A DNA stretch of 64,000 bases from Sulfurimonadaceae bacterium (GTDB taxonomy: Bacteria > Campylobacterota > Campylobacteria > Campylobacterales > Sulfurimonadaceae), in NCBI GenBank assembly GCA_028683835.1, contig JAQUHB010000004.1, positions 47,944 through 111,943 of the forward strand. Reading direction: 5' to 3'. The notes beneath the pieces are model-generated. The model saw only the letters and a program-made list of their open reading frames with translations. It ran no database searches and was not told the DNA's origin. The translations under genes and the position numbers were made by a program. How positions within the stretch are numbered: the first letter of the stretch is position 1; the number at the start of each line of letters is the position of its first letter. Positions 34,117 to 43,159 of the stretch are shown here, piece after piece.

Positions 34117-34587
34117 ATGTTACATAAAACTTTGCGAAATGCTTTTACGATGATAGAGCTCATTTTTGTCATTATCGTTATTGGTATCCTTGCTACTATT
34201 GCCATTCCAAAATTTTCAGGAGTATCTGAACAAGCAGTCATAGCAAGTGGACGTTCAGATGTTATGTCGATCCGTACGGCAATCTCTACTGAGAGACAGA
34301 AGCGTTTCATGAAGGGTGACAGTAGTTACATTAGCCATCTGGATGGTTTAGCCGCTACTTCTTCAGTAAATGGCGATATGTTGTTTGACAATAATGGTAC
34401 TACAGCAAATAAATTACTTACTTATGGAATCACATCAAAGAGTTCTAATGGTGGATGGATGAAAACAAATACTGATGAGTATACTTATTACGTTTCTGGA
34501 ACACCAAATGTATTTTATTATACCGCAGCAGATGGAAATTTTAGTTGTATCTCTGGAAGTGGATACTGTGACAAACTGACTAAGTAA
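34117..34587 (+). CDS. Second type IV pilin-like / pseudopilin protein
   Basis: A 156-residue protein with the same N-terminal spine (F-T-M-I-E-L-I-F-V-I-I-V-I-G-I-L) but with alanine in place of glycine before the cleavage site (R-N-A then F-T-M-I-E-L). The C-terminus has a cysteine pair (S-C-I-S-G-S-G-Y-C) that may close a disulfide loop. I chose ATG 34117 because AGG lies six bases upstream; a TTG two codons earlier is less likely. Related to but clearly diverged from the gene just upstream, so an old tandem duplication is likely. Confidence 0.82.
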   Translation: MLHKTLRNAFTMIELIFVIIVIGILATIAIPKFSGVSEQAVIASGRSDVMSIRTAISTERQKRFMKGDSSYISHLDGLAATSSVNGDMLFDNNGTTANKLLTYGITSKSSNGGWMKTNTDEYTYYVSGTPNVFYYTAADGNFSCISGSGYCDKLTK

Positions 34588-34600
34588 AGTTAGTTTCAAG

Positions 34601-34606
34601 TATAAT
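34601..34606 (+). promoter_or_regulatory. -10 box directly before priA
   Basis: TATAAT ends six bases before the priA ATG and no Shine-Dalgarno lies between. Transcription would start at or next to the ATG, giving a leaderless mRNA. Confidence 0.45.
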
Positions 34607-34612
34607 TCTTTT

Positions 34613-36454
34613 ATGAATTATTACTACCTCTCTCTTTTAAATTCTCCGTTACAATTATTAACCTATCAAAGTGAGCAACTTTTAGAAAATGGTTTGCAAG
34701 TAGAGGTTTCCCTTCAAAATAAACAAGTTCAAGCAGTCGTTATCGACTTATGTAAAAAACCAGAGTTTAAGACTTCAGATATCTTACATGGAACAGATTT
34801 TTACTTTTCAAAACCTCAAATGCAACTCGCAACTTTTTTATCAAATTACTATCTATGCTCGCTTGGCGAGGCTTTTTCTTTACTTGTTCCTTTTGATAAA
34901 ACCCTTAGATGTAAGGCTAGTGTAAGTGATCTTCAAGACAACATTAAACTTTCACCGAAGCAAAATGAAGCTGTTGTTTTTACTCAAAAAAATGATATCT
35001 CTTTGCTTTTTGGAGACACAGGAAGCGGAAAAACAGAGATCTATATGAAACTTTTTTCTCTTGCTATACAGGAGGGAAAAAGGTCGATTTTTTTAATGCC
35101 TGAGATTTCGCTTACTCCTCAAATGGAGCAAAGACTCACCGCTCATTTTGGTGATCGCGTCGTGATGTGGCACTCAAAAATCACAAAGATTCAAAAAGAG
35201 AAGATTTTAAAACGGATCCGTGAGGGAAGTGTAGATATCGTCGCAGGGGCTCGATCAGCACTCTTTACTCCACTCTCGGATATCGGGCTTATAGTAGTAG
35301 ATGAAGAGCATGATGACAGCTATAAATCTTCTAGTCGTCCTCGTTACAACGCCCGTGATATGGCGATCTACTTGGGAAAACACAATAGAGCAAAAGTAGT
35401 TTTAGGAAGTGCGACACCATCTCTTACAAGTTATGCAAAGTTTCCATCTTTTCGTCTTAGTGGTGGATATTTTGAGTCAAAGAAAGAATATATTTACCAA
35501 ACTTCGCTTGAAGCTATAACACCGCTCATAGAAAATGAAATCATTCAAACGAAGCAAAAAAATGAGCAAAGCATTGTTTTTATCCCAACTCGTGCAAACT
35601 TTAAATACCTTATCTGTTCAAGTTGCGGACATAAATATTTGTGTCCATATTGCAGTGTTGGGATGAGTGTGCATCAAAAAACAAAAACGCTTAAATGTCA
35701 CTATTGTAACTTTGCCACACAGATTCCCCAAGTATGTCCAGAGTGTGAAGAGCCTGCGCTTAAAAGTGCAAGACTTGGAACCGCAGAAGCGGTGAAGCAG
35801 TTGAGAGAAAATCATGATGACTTGCATGTAGAGCAGTTTGACCGTGATGTGATAACCACGCAAAACAAACTTATAAAGATTCTTAAACGATTTAACGACA
35901 AAGAGATAGATGTGCTTGTGGGAACGCAGATGTTAAGTAAAGGGCACGATTATCATGATGTGACTTTGGCAGTTGTATTGGGACTTGATAATATACTCAA
36001 CATGAGCGACTACAGAGCCAGAGAAAAAGCACTTTCCTCTCTTGTACAGATCGCAGGAAGAAGCGGACGCAAAAAAGAAGCAAAAGTGATTGTGCAGACG
36101 TTTAACCGAGAGTTCTTCGAGGCTTACATCGATGATTATGAGAGATTTTTAAAAGATGAGTTAGAGTTTCGTCGAGGTTTTTATCCACCTTTTAAAAAGC
36201 TTGCCAGAGTTTTATTTGCTCACAAAAATGGGATAAAAGCGCAAGATGAGATGCATGCAATGGTAGAAAAACTAAAAGCTTTTACTACGGTCGAAGTGAT
36301 AGGTTTTGGAGCATCTGCAATAGAAAAGATAGCAGAAAAATATCGTTTTATGATACTTTTAAGAGCTGAAAAAAGCACCGATCTCATAAAAGCATTGCTT
36401 ACATGTAAGACCTCTTTAGCGCAGATTGACATGGATCCAATAGAGTTTTCGTAA
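34613..36454 (+). CDS. priA: Primosomal protein N' (PriA helicase)
   Basis: Replication-restart helicase that loads DnaB at stalled forks. The 613-residue product has a short N-terminal DNA-binding part, Walker A G-D-T-G-S-G-K-T, V-V-D-E-E-H, G-S-A-T-P-S, the zinc region (C-S-S-C-G, C-P-Y-C, C-H-Y-C, C-P-E-C) and G-T-Q-M-L-S-K-G-H. A shortened N-terminal domain is common in Campylobacterota. The 3' part carries an exact iterated palindrome encoding L-T-C-K, and a near-copy (CTTAGATGTAAG, 34904-34915) encodes L-R-C-K. Confidence 0.95.
   Translation: MNYYYLSLLNSPLQLLTYQSEQLLENGLQVEVSLQNKQVQAVVIDLCKKPEFKTSDILHGTDFYFSKPQMQLATFLSNYYLCSLGEAFSLLVPFDKTLRCKASVSDLQDNIKLSPKQNEAVVFTQKNDISLLFGDTGSGKTEIYMKLFSLAIQEGKRSIFLMPEISLTPQMEQRLTAHFGDRVVMWHSKITKIQKEKILKRIREGSVDIVAGARSALFTPLSDIGLIVVDEEHDDSYKSSSRPRYNARDMAIYLGKHNRAKVVLGSATPSLTSYAKFPSFRLSGGYFESKKEYIYQTSLEAITPLIENEIIQTKQKNEQSIVFIPTRANFKYLICSSCGHKYLCPYCSVGMSVHQKTKTLKCHYCNFATQIPQVCPECEEPALKSARLGTAEAVKQLRENHDDLHVEQFDRDVITTQNKLIKILKRFNDKEIDVLVGTQMLSKGHDYHDVTLAVVLGLDNILNMSDYRAREKALSSLVQIAGRSGRKKEAKVIVQTFNREFFEAYIDDYERFLKDELEFRRGFYPPFKKLARVLFAHKNGIKAQDEMHAMVEKLKAFTTVEVIGFGASAIEKIAEKYRFMILLRAEKSTDLIKALLTCKTSLAQIDMDPIEFS
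36398..36409. repeat. Iterated palindrome CTTACATGTAAG, copy in priA
   Basis: Exact 12-base copy, read as L-T-C-K close to the C-terminus. Confidence 0.8.
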
Positions 36455-36486
36455 TATTGTTCTTATACGACTTCTCTCATATAAGA

Positions 36487-36524
36487 AAAAAGTGATATAG
36501 AAAAAACCTTTTACATCACTTTTT
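36487..36524 (+). terminator. Probable terminator after priA
   Basis: AAAAAGTGAT pairs with ATCACTTTTT around an 18-base loop, with the T-run in the 3' arm. It lies in the 119-base priA-ispG spacer. Confidence 0.55.
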
Positions 36525-36561
36525 ATAAAAAAGCAAAAGCATTTTTTTATCCCAAAAAAGA

Positions 36562-36567
36562 TACTAT
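36562..36567 (+). promoter_or_regulatory. Possible -10 box directly before ispG
   Basis: TACTAT ends six bases before the ispG ATG, which lacks a Shine-Dalgarno. This is the same spacing as at priA, so it may be a leaderless start. Confidence 0.35.
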
Positions 36568-36573
36568 CTCTTT

Positions 36574-37638
36574 ATGATAAAAAGATTTGATACTAAAAAG
36601 ATTTATGTTGGAAATGTTGCTGTCGGTGGGGATGCGCCTATTAGCGTGCAGTCTATGACCTACTCGAATACTCGAGACGTGGAAGCAACTGTGGAGCAGA
36701 TAAATCGTTTGCATTTTGCAGGGTGTGACATCGTTCGTGTGGCTGTTCCCGATATGGAAGATGCACTTGCTCTTAAAGCGATCAAAGAGCGTATCTCTTT
36801 GCCATTAATCGCAGATATTCACTTTAACCATAAACTCGCTCTCATAGCCGCAGAATCGGTGGATTGTATTCGTATCAATCCGGGAAACATCGGTTCAAAA
36901 GATAAAGTTCGTGAAGTTGTCAAAGCGTGTCAAGAGCGTAATCTTCCCATTCGCATCGGTGTCAATGCCGGAAGTTTGGAAAAAGAGTTTGATGCCAAAT
37001 ATGGACCAACTGCTGAGGCGATGGTGGCTTCCGCTGAGTACAATATCAAGTTTTTAGAAGATTTAGGATTTGATGATATTAAGATCTCTCTTAAAGCCAG
37101 CGATGTACAAAGGACTGTGGACGCATATAGAATGCTTCGTCCAAAAAATCATTATCCGTTTCATCTTGGTGTGACTGAAGCTGGAACTATCTTTCATGCG
37201 ACGGTAAAAAGCGCTATCGGTTTGGGCGCGCTTTTACTCGATGGCATCGGTGATACGATGCGTGTTTCCATAACAGGCGAACTTGAAGAAGAGATAAAAG
37301 TGGGTCGCGCTATCCTAAAAGATAGTGGTGCAGCACCCGATGGCCTTAACATCATCTCTTGTCCTACATGCGGACGTATTGAAGCTGATCTTGTGACTGC
37401 CGTGAGTGAGATAGAAAGACGTACGGCACATATAAAAACACCTTTAAATGTTTCTGTCATGGGCTGTGTGGTAAATGCCATCGGCGAAGCACAACATGCA
37501 GATGTGGCGATTGCATACGGCAAAGGTAAGGGGCTTGTGATGGTAAAAGGTGAAGTTGTAGCAAACCTTGATGAGCATGAACTTGTAGATAGATTTGTAA
37601 ATGAAATAGAAAAAATGGCAGAAAATGACGGAAAATAA
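36574..37638 (+). CDS. ispG: 4-Hydroxy-3-methylbut-2-enyl diphosphate synthase (IspG/GcpE)
   Basis: Iron-sulfur enzyme of the MEP isoprenoid pathway that converts MEcPP to HMBPP. The 354-residue product has Q-S-M-T near residue 27, R-I-N-P-G-N-I-G, and the 4Fe-4S ligands C-P-T-C-G-R and M-G-C-V-V-N-G-like [10 protein letters not shown]. This is the short bacterial form. No ribosome site is seen before the ATG. The dnaB start lies inside its 3' end (14-base overlap). Confidence 0.96.
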   Translation: MIKRFDTKKIYVGNVAVGGDAPISVQSMTYSNTRDVEATVEQINRLHFAGCDIVRVAVPDMEDALALKAIKERISLPLIADIHFNHKLALIAAESVDCIRINPGNIGSKDKVREVVKACQERNLPIRIGVNAGSLEKEFDAKYGPTAEAMVASAEYNIKFLEDLGFDDIKISLKASDVQRTVDAYRMLRPKNHYPFHLGVTEAGTIFHATVKSAIGLGALLLDGIGDTMRVSITGELEEEIKVGRAILKDSGAAPDGLNIISCPTCGRIEADLVTAVSEIERRTAHIKTPLNVSVMGCVVNAIGEAQHADVAIAYGKGKGLVMVKGEVVANLDEHELVDRFVNEIEKMAENDGK

Positions 37639-39079
37639 TCTTTACAATCTCACTTTTGAAAAATCTGTTTTAAGCTCCATAGTTTTTGATCCCAAGCAGT
37701 TTGATGAGCTTTCGTCAGTCTTAAAATTTGATGATTTTTATTTGCCTGCGCATCAGGATATTTTTCGTTCTATGCTCTCTTTGACACAAAAAAATGAGCC
37801 TATTGATGAAGAATTTATTAAAAAAGAGCTGAGCCGTGAGAAAAAATTTGATGAGAGCGTGATGCTTGATATTCTCTCTGCAAACCCTATCGCAAATATC
37901 AAAGCCTACGTCGATGTCCTCAAAGATAAATCACTTAAACGTCATCTTTTAACTCTCACAACCGAGATAAAACGTGTAACTTTGGAAGAGGATCTTCCGA
38001 GTGAAGATGTCGTGGATATGGTAGAAAAAAAACTTTACCAGATTACTCAAAACTCTCAATCCAGTGATTTTAAAGACTCTCCAACCGTAATCTCTGATAC
38101 AATGGATTATATCAAAGAGATGAAAGCGCGCGGAAATACTAAACTTGTTGGTGTGGATACGGGATTTGATAAGTTAAACGAGATGACGACGGGCTTTGGT
38201 AAAGGGGATTTGGTTATCATCGCGGCACGTCCGGCGATGGGGAAAACCTCTTTTGTTTTAAATACGGTCAATAACCTTATAGTAAAAGGTAAGGGTGTTG
38301 CGTTTTTCTCGCTTGAGATGCCCGCTGAACAACTAATGCTCAGACTTCTAAGTATACAAACTTCTATTTTTTTGCAAAAACTGCGTGTCGGAGATTTAAA
38401 TGATGATGAATGGAGTAGACTTACAGCTGCGATAGACAAGATGAATAGATCGAAACTTTTTGTTGATGATCAGGGTTCTGTCAATATCAATCAGCTTCGC
38501 TCAAAACTTCGTAAGCTCAAAAATCAACATCCGGAGATCGAAGTCGCTGTGATAGATTACTTGCAGATTATGAGTGGAACCGGCGGGAAAGATCGTCACT
38601 TAGAGGTAAGTGAAATTTCTCGTGGTTTAAAGATGCTTGCACGTGAACTGGGTATCCCTATTATCGCACTCTCACAGCTCAACCGCGGACTTGAATCAAG
38701 AAATGACAAACGTCCGATGCTTAGCGACATCCGTGAGTCGGGTTCTATCGAGCAAGATGCCGATATCATCCTTTTTGTCTACCGAGATGATGTCTACCTT
38801 TATAAGGAAGAAAAAGAGCGAGAAAAAGCGGCTAAAGCTGAGGGCAAAGAGTTTAAAGGCAACTACGTCGAAAAAGAGGAAGAGGAAGCTGAGATAATCA
38901 TCGGTAAACAGCGTAATGGTCCAACAGGTCATGTGAAACTTGTGTTTCAGAAAAAACTCACCCGCTTTGTGGATGCTCCATCTTTTGCAAGAGGGATAGA
39001 AACTGTCTATGAAAATATCGATACTCGCTCTGCGAGCGTGGATGTCGGTAATGATTCCATATCGATGTCTATCCTCTAA
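37625..39079 (+). CDS. dnaB: Replicative DNA helicase DnaB
   Basis: Hexameric 5'-3' helicase of the replication fork, 484 residues. N-terminal domain about 1-150, then a RecA-like core with A-R-P-A-M-G-K-T-S (Walker A), S-L-E-M, V-I-D-Y-L-Q (Walker B) and S-Q-L-N-R, followed by [14 protein letters not shown] charged K/E-rich insertion (about 388-420) precedes the last strand, as in other family members. It is translated from an ATG inside ispG, so coupling is likely. Confidence 0.97.
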   Translation: MTENNLYNLTFEKSVLSSIVFDPKQFDELSSVLKFDDFYLPAHQDIFRSMLSLTQKNEPIDEEFIKKELSREKKFDESVMLDILSANPIANIKAYVDVLKDKSLKRHLLTLTTEIKRVTLEEDLPSEDVVDMVEKKLYQITQNSQSSDFKDSPTVISDTMDYIKEMKARGNTKLVGVDTGFDKLNEMTTGFGKGDLVIIAARPAMGKTSFVLNTVNNLIVKGKGVAFFSLEMPAEQLMLRLLSIQTSIFLQKLRVGDLNDDEWSRLTAAIDKMNRSKLFVDDQGSVNINQLRSKLRKLKNQHPEIEVAVIDYLQIMSGTGGKDRHLEVSEISRGLKMLARELGIPIIALSQLNRGLESRNDKRPMLSDIRESGSIEQDADIILFVYRDDVYLYKEEKEREKAAKAEGKEFKGNYVEKEEEEAEIIIGKQRNGPTGHVKLVFQKKLTRFVDAPSFARGIETVYENIDTRSASVDVGNDSISMSIL

Positions 39080-39082
39080 ATT

Positions 39083-40339
39083 ATGATTGCACGTCCAGAA
39101 CTTTTTCGAGGACGTGACTTTTTTTATGTTCTGCTTGGTTTCTTTTTTATCTTTTTACTTTCCCTTTCTTATGAATATCTTTCCTATAAAAAGTTTGCTG
39201 CACAAGAGAATGTAAGTCTGACATGTAAGGTTCTCAACCAATATGAAAAGAGCCGTTTTAGTTCTCGATATTTTATGCTTAAACTCGATTGCGGTGAAGC
39301 TATGATTTATACTGCAAAAGGTCTTGGTATAGGTGATGTGATGGAAAAAGAGGTGAGTGCGGAGTTTAGTTTAAGCCGACTTGATTTTTTGGGATATCTC
39401 AAAGGTTTTTATGCCAAAAGTACAGATTTTCATCTGCTAGAATCTGAGAGTTTTAAATCACGACTCAACGCCTTCATCGCCGCACAGCATGAAGATAAAG
39501 ATATCGCAACGATCTACAAAGCGCTATTTACGGCCGCACCACAAAACATAGAGCTTCGTCAAAAACTCTCCTCTTTGGGTGTGAGTCATTTGATGGCGAT
39601 TAGCGGTTTTCATTTGGGTGTTTTGAGTGGTGTTTTGTTTTTTCTTTTTGGTTGGATTTATCGACCCATTGCGGGAAGATATTTTCCATATAGACATGCC
39701 AATCGCGATTTGTTTTTTATTGTTGCGTTTTTTTTATTTGTTTATGTTTGGTTTTTGGATTTTACACCTTCTCTTATCCGTTCTTTTGGGATGCTCCTTG
39801 TTGGATATTTTCTCCATGATAGAGGAGTTAAAATTATCTCAATGCAGACGCTTTTTTTGACACTTTTATTGTTAGTTGCCTTTTTCCCTAAGCTACTTTT
39901 TTCTCTTGCATTTTGGCTTTCAGCGAGTGGAGTTTTTTATATCTTTTTATTTTTACTGCATTTTAGTAAAATGAACAAATTTGCTATTTTTGTTCTTCTT
40001 TCAATTTTTGTTTATCTTGCGATGTTGCCATTTTCACTTTATATCTTTGGAATATTCTCTTTGATGCATCCGCTTTCTATAGTCTGGAGTACACTTTTTA
40101 GCATCTTTTATCCTCTGAGTATTCTTTTGCATGTAAGCGGTTTTGGAGGAGTTTTTGATGTGTGGCTACTCAAATTACTTTCACTTGGGGAATTGACAAG
40201 TATAGTCGAACTAAGCAATTTTATGTTTTTTTTGCATATTGGTCTATCATTTCTGGCTATAAAGTGGAAGAGTCTATTTTACATCCTTGTGTTTGAGAGC
40301 ATGACGATCTTCATATATGCGATGCAAAATGTAACATAG
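39083..40339 (+). CDS. comEC: ComEC/Rec2-family DNA-uptake channel protein
   Basis: A 418-residue polytopic membrane protein. It has an N-terminal membrane segment, a short periplasmic part and the Competence domain with the motif L-M-A-I-S-G-F-H-L-G-V-L-S-G near residue 175, followed by several helices. ComEC carries single-stranded DNA into the cytoplasm in natural transformation. The C-terminal metallo-beta-lactamase domain of Bacillus ComEC is absent, as in many Campylobacterota. It starts three bases after dnaB. Two palindrome variants (39220-39229 and 40127-40137) encode L-T-C-K and L-H-V-S. The last 66 bases overlap the convergent neighbour. Confidence 0.88.
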   Translation: MIARPELFRGRDFFYVLLGFFFIFLLSLSYEYLSYKKFAAQENVSLTCKVLNQYEKSRFSSRYFMLKLDCGEAMIYTAKGLGIGDVMEKEVSAEFSLSRLDFLGYLKGFYAKSTDFHLLESESFKSRLNAFIAAQHEDKDIATIYKALFTAAPQNIELRQKLSSLGVSHLMAISGFHLGVLSGVLFFLFGWIYRPIAGRYFPYRHANRDLFFIVAFFLFVYVWFLDFTPSLIRSFGMLLVGYFLHDRGVKIISMQTLFLTLLLLVAFFPKLLFSLAFWLSASGVFYIFLFLLHFSKMNKFAIFVLLSIFVYLAMLPFSLYIFGIFSLMHPLSIVWSTLFSIFYPLSILLHVSGFGGVFDVWLLKLLSLGELTSIVELSNFMFFLHIGLSFLAIKWKSLFYILVFESMTIFIYAMQNVT

Positions 40340-41110
40340 TTTCATGCCGTAAATAAAGATGATCCATGAAATATAGATCCAAAAAAAGATAAAAATTACC
40401 ATAGCAAACGAGCCGTAGATCGTTGCATAGGTTTTATTGTAAATGACGTAATAAATAAAAGATGATTTGGCTATTGAGAATATTGTCGAGGTGATAAAAG
40501 ATGCGACGAGTGAGGCTTTTGGCTCAATTTTGACATTTGCTGCGATTTGATAGATAAGAAAAAAGAGCGCCCAAACGATGATATACGGGAAGATTTTGAT
40601 GATATTTATCCAGCCAGATAAGCCACTTTCATTGACAATAAGGGCAAGTTCAGTGGAGATATAAAAAGAGACACCAAGAGCGATAGGTGTGAGGGTGATA
40701 AGTGTCCAGTACGTTGTGACAGATTCCCAGATAGTTCTTTTTTGAGCGTGAAATATGCGGTTGACGATATACTCGAAATTTTGGAAAAAGAGCAAAGAAG
40801 CGACGATAACACTCGCAAAACCGATAACTCCCATCTTTATAGAGTTTTGTAAAAAGCTGTCGATATACCCCATCATGGCACCAGAATTGACCGGCATAAG
40901 GTTTGAGAAGATAAACGTTTTGATCGTTTCATAATGGTCACTAAAGTTTGGAAGCGAGGTAATAAGTGCCATAACGATCATCAAAAGAGGGATGATAGTA
41001 AAAATGGTATAAAAGCTGAGACTTGCGGCAAAAAGAGTAAGTTCCTTATCAAAAAATCCCTCCAACATCAGCTTGAGATGGTACGCTAACTCTTTTATTT
41101 TTATCTTCAT
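40274..41110 (-). CDS. YihY/BrkB-family inner-membrane protein
   Basis: A 278-residue protein with about six membrane helices and the family segment A-A-S-L-S-F-Y-T-I-F-T-I-I-P-L near residue 30. YihY proteins were once called RNase BN; their real role is not settled. I chose the ATG at 41110, which overlaps the arsR stop (ATGA). An ATG four codons upstream is possible but has AAGG directly against it. Co-transcribed with arsR, probably by position only. The 3' end overlaps comEC. Confidence 0.85.
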   Translation of the reverse strand: MKIKIKELAYHLKLMLEGFFDKELTLFAASLSFYTIFTIIPLLMIVMALITSLPNFSDHYETIKTFIFSNLMPVNSGAMMGYIDSFLQNSIKMGVIGFASVIVASLLFFQNFEYIVNRIFHAQKRTIWESVTTYWTLITLTPIALGVSFYISTELALIVNESGLSGWINIIKIFPYIIVWALFFLIYQIAANVKIEPKASLVASFITSTIFSIAKSSFIYYVIYNKTYATIYGSFAMVIFIFFWIYISWIIFIYGMKLCYILHRIYEDRHALKHKDVK

Positions 41111-41436
41111 TTTATAGTACATCCTTCATTATTTGACGAACACTTTTTAAATTCAGGAAGGGAAAGGGCGAGTGTTTTGATCTCTTCGAGCGCTTGGAGA
41201 CGAAATCTGTCTAATGGTGTTCTTATAGAATAATAAGCCCAAGTACCTTGTCTGTTCACTCTCAAAAATCCCGCATCTTTGAGGATTTTAAGATGGCGGG
41301 AGAGGCGTGACTGGATCATTCCAAAAGATTCTTGAAGATCACAAACGCACATCGAGCCGTTTTCATCTATAAAACGTAAAAGTTTTATACGTGTTTCATC
41401 ATTGAGTGCCGATACTGTTGTTAAAAATATTTCCAT
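41107..41436 (-). CDS. arsR: ArsR-family arsenic-responsive repressor
   Basis: A 109-residue winged-helix repressor. The metal site C-V-C-D-L sits in helix alpha-3 near residue 29, as in E. coli ArsR, where cysteines bind As(III) and release DNA. The recognition helix region reads Q-S-R-L-S-R-H-L-K-I-L. A C-terminal tail has further cysteines (K-C-S-S-N-N-E-G-C-T). I chose ATG 41436 (M-E-I-F-L-T-T-V-S-A-L-N-D) with GGGAGG-type site upstream; a longer frame adds eleven hydrophobic residues. It diverges from the arsenic-efflux genes, which it probably controls. Confidence 0.9.
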   Translation of the reverse strand: MEIFLTTVSALNDETRIKLLRFIDENGSMCVCDLQESFGMIQSRLSRHLKILKDAGFLRVNRQGTWAYYSIRTPLDRFRLQALEEIKTLALSLPEFKKCSSNNEGCTIK

Positions 41437-41460
41437 AGGGAGGATTATAACGTAAATTTT

Positions 41461-41480
41461 ATATATCAAGATATATTGAT
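41461..41480. promoter_or_regulatory. Probable ArsR operator
   Basis: ATCAA-GATATA-TTGAT (41465-41480) is a dyad with six-base spacer, overlapping the palindrome ATATATC-AA-GATATAT (41461-41476). Its right half includes the -35 box of the efflux genes, so bound repressor would block polymerase. ArsR/SmtB-family operators are AT-rich dyads of this kind. Confidence 0.65.
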
Positions 41481-41504
41481 TTATTGATGAAAGTATGCTA
41501 TAGT
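41476..41504 (+). promoter_or_regulatory. Promoter of the arsenic-efflux genes
   Basis: TTGATT (41476-41481) and TATAGT (41499-41504) spaced by 17 bases, followed by AAAGG and the ATG at 41529. The -35 lies inside the ArsR dyad. Confidence 0.65.
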
Positions 41505-41528
41505 TTCTCTATATGTAAAGGATACAAG

Positions 41529-41786
41529 ATGCAAAAAGAAGTAAGCAAAACAGCAAATGGCGTAAAAATATCATTTTTAGGTGAAGTCAAAAAAGCAAAT
41601 ATTGTCTCAATGGTACAAAATTGCCAAAGCGGAGGATGCGAATGCATGAGTGATGCAACGAAAGAGAAAATAAAAGATATACAGATAAGCGGAGAAGATG
41701 GCAATGTCAATCTCACGCTTAGCGGGGATATTCTTAAAGAAGAGATAGAAGAAGCACTTGCAAAATCAACAGTGATTAATAACTAA
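41529..41786 (+). CDS. Small cysteine-rich protein between arsR and arsB (unknown function)
   Basis: An 85-residue soluble protein with no signal or membrane segment. Its only cysteines cluster in N-C-Q-S-G-G-C-E-C-M near residue 33, well suited to bind a thiophilic ion such as As(III). The rest alternates charged and hydrophobic residues, as in a small beta-rich fold. I chose ATG 41529 since AAAGG lies eight bases upstream. Its stop overlaps the arsB ATG by one base, so translation is coupled. ArsD is the analogue in position and chemistry, but the sequence does not resemble ArsD. I do not recognise the family; an arsenic chaperone is an inference. Confidence 0.75.
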   Translation: MQKEVSKTANGVKISFLGEVKKANIVSMVQNCQSGGCECMSDATKEKIKDIQISGEDGNVNLTLSGDILKEEIEEALAKSTVINN

Positions 41787-43048
41787 TGTTGTTAGCAAGT
41801 TCGATATTTTTTATCACACTCTTTTTTATTATCTGGCAGCCTAAAGGGCTTCAGATTGGTACAACAGCGGTTGTTGGTGCTTTTGTGAGTCTTGTTCTTG
41901 GTGTGGTAAATTTTGGCGATGTTTTGACTGTAACGGGCATTGTCTGGGATGCGACTTTGGCATTTATCGGGATTATTCTTCTTTCTATGGTACTTGATGA
42001 GATCGGCTTTTTTGAATATGCCGCACTTAAGATGGCAAGACTCAGTCGAGGGAATGGGCATCTGATGTTTATCTATATTCTTCTTCTTGGAGCCCTCGTA
42101 GCGGCATTTTTTGCCAATGACGGAGCCGCACTTATTTTGACACCTATCGTTTTGGCAAAGATAAAACATCTGAAGCTCAAACCTCTTGCAGTATTTGCAT
42201 TTTTGATGGCAGGCGGTTTTATCGGAGATAGCGCATCAAATCCTTTAGTGATCTCAAATCTTACAAACATCGTAACAGCAGGATATTTTCACATAGGTTT
42301 TAGTGAATATGCTTTGCATATGTTTTTGCCGAATTTACTTAGTATCATCGCTTCTATCGTCGTTTTATGGGTCTATTTTAAAAAAGACATTCCCACTTAT
42401 ATCGATATTTCTGCACTTGCAGAGCCTCGCTCAGTCATCAAAAGTTTGCCGATGTTTCGTATCTCATGGTTCTTTTTAGCATTTTTGATGGTAGGATATT
42501 TTTTAGGAGACAGATACCATCTGCCGGTTTCACTTTTTGCACTAGGCGGAGCAATCCTCTTTTTATTTATAGCAAACCACTATAAAGCGGTTAAACCGAT
42601 TATGACTATCAAAGCTGCACCTTGGCAAGTAGTATGGTTTTCTATCGGTTTGTATGTGGTTGTTTACGGGCTTAAAAATGCGGGAATTAGTGATGTTATC
42701 GCTTCTTGGATCAAAGCATTATTAGAGCAGGGTGACACAGCGGCTATCATAGGAACGGGCTTTTTATCAGCAATTATCAGTTCAGTGATGAACAATATGC
42801 CCACCATCATGCTTATGGATATCTCGATCAACCAAGTGGGTTACGCAGGACATGAAGCGCTTGCATATGCAAATATTTTAGGCTCAAATCTTGGCCCGAA
42901 AATGACACCGATCGGTTCACTTGCAACACTTTTATGGCTTCATGTACTGGCACAAAAAGGGGTGAAAATCGGCTGGGGCGAGTATATGAAAGTAGGTCTA
43001 GTGATCACACCACCAGTGCTTTTGATCGCACTGCTTGGGCTTTTATAA
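41786..43048 (+). CDS. arsB: Arsenite/antimonite efflux permease ArsB
   Basis: A 420-residue inner-membrane protein with about twelve helices that exports As(III). It closely follows ArsB landmarks: M-L-L-A at the start, I-W-Q-P-K-G-L, F-A-N-D-G-A-A-L-I-L-T-P-I-V near residue 110, and N-N-M-P-T near 333 with G-S-N-L-G-P-K. It is distinct from NhaD (first gene of the window), which shares the superfamily. No arsA or arsC gene lies here, so it probably works alone, driven by the membrane potential. Confidence 0.95.
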   Translation: MLLASSIFFITLFFIIWQPKGLQIGTTAVVGAFVSLVLGVVNFGDVLTVTGIVWDATLAFIGIILLSMVLDEIGFFEYAALKMARLSRGNGHLMFIYILLLGALVAAFFANDGAALILTPIVLAKIKHLKLKPLAVFAFLMAGGFIGDSASNPLVISNLTNIVTAGYFHIGFSEYALHMFLPNLLSIIASIVVLWVYFKKDIPTYIDISALAEPRSVIKSLPMFRISWFFLAFLMVGYFLGDRYHLPVSLFALGGAILFLFIANHYKAVKPIMTIKAAPWQVVWFSIGLYVVVYGLKNAGISDVIASWIKALLEQGDTAAIIGTGFLSAIISSVMNNMPTIMLMDISINQVGYAGHEALAYANILGSNLGPKMTPIGSLATLLWLHVLAQKGVKIGWGEYMKVGLVITPPVLLIALLGLL

Positions 43049-43147
43049 AAACTCAATCATCTTACAAATGTATCAATAAGCGAGTTCAAAAGGTTTAGCT
43101 GTGAAGCTAAACTATATAAGAAAATTGTGACATAAGCTTTGATATGA

Positions 43148-43153
43148 GATAAT
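43148..43153 (+). promoter_or_regulatory. Possible -10 box directly before the 43160 gene
   Basis: GATAAT ends six bases before the ATG and no ribosome site lies between. This is the same layout as at priA and ispG. Confidence 0.35.
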
Positions 43154-43159
43154 GGTCGT

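Noticed and set aside
41786..43048. NhaD or citrate-type transporter for the arsB gene
   Set aside because: The I-W-Q-P-K-G-L and F-A-N-D-G-A-A-L-I-L-T-P-I-V segments and the adjacent arsR fit ArsB far better.
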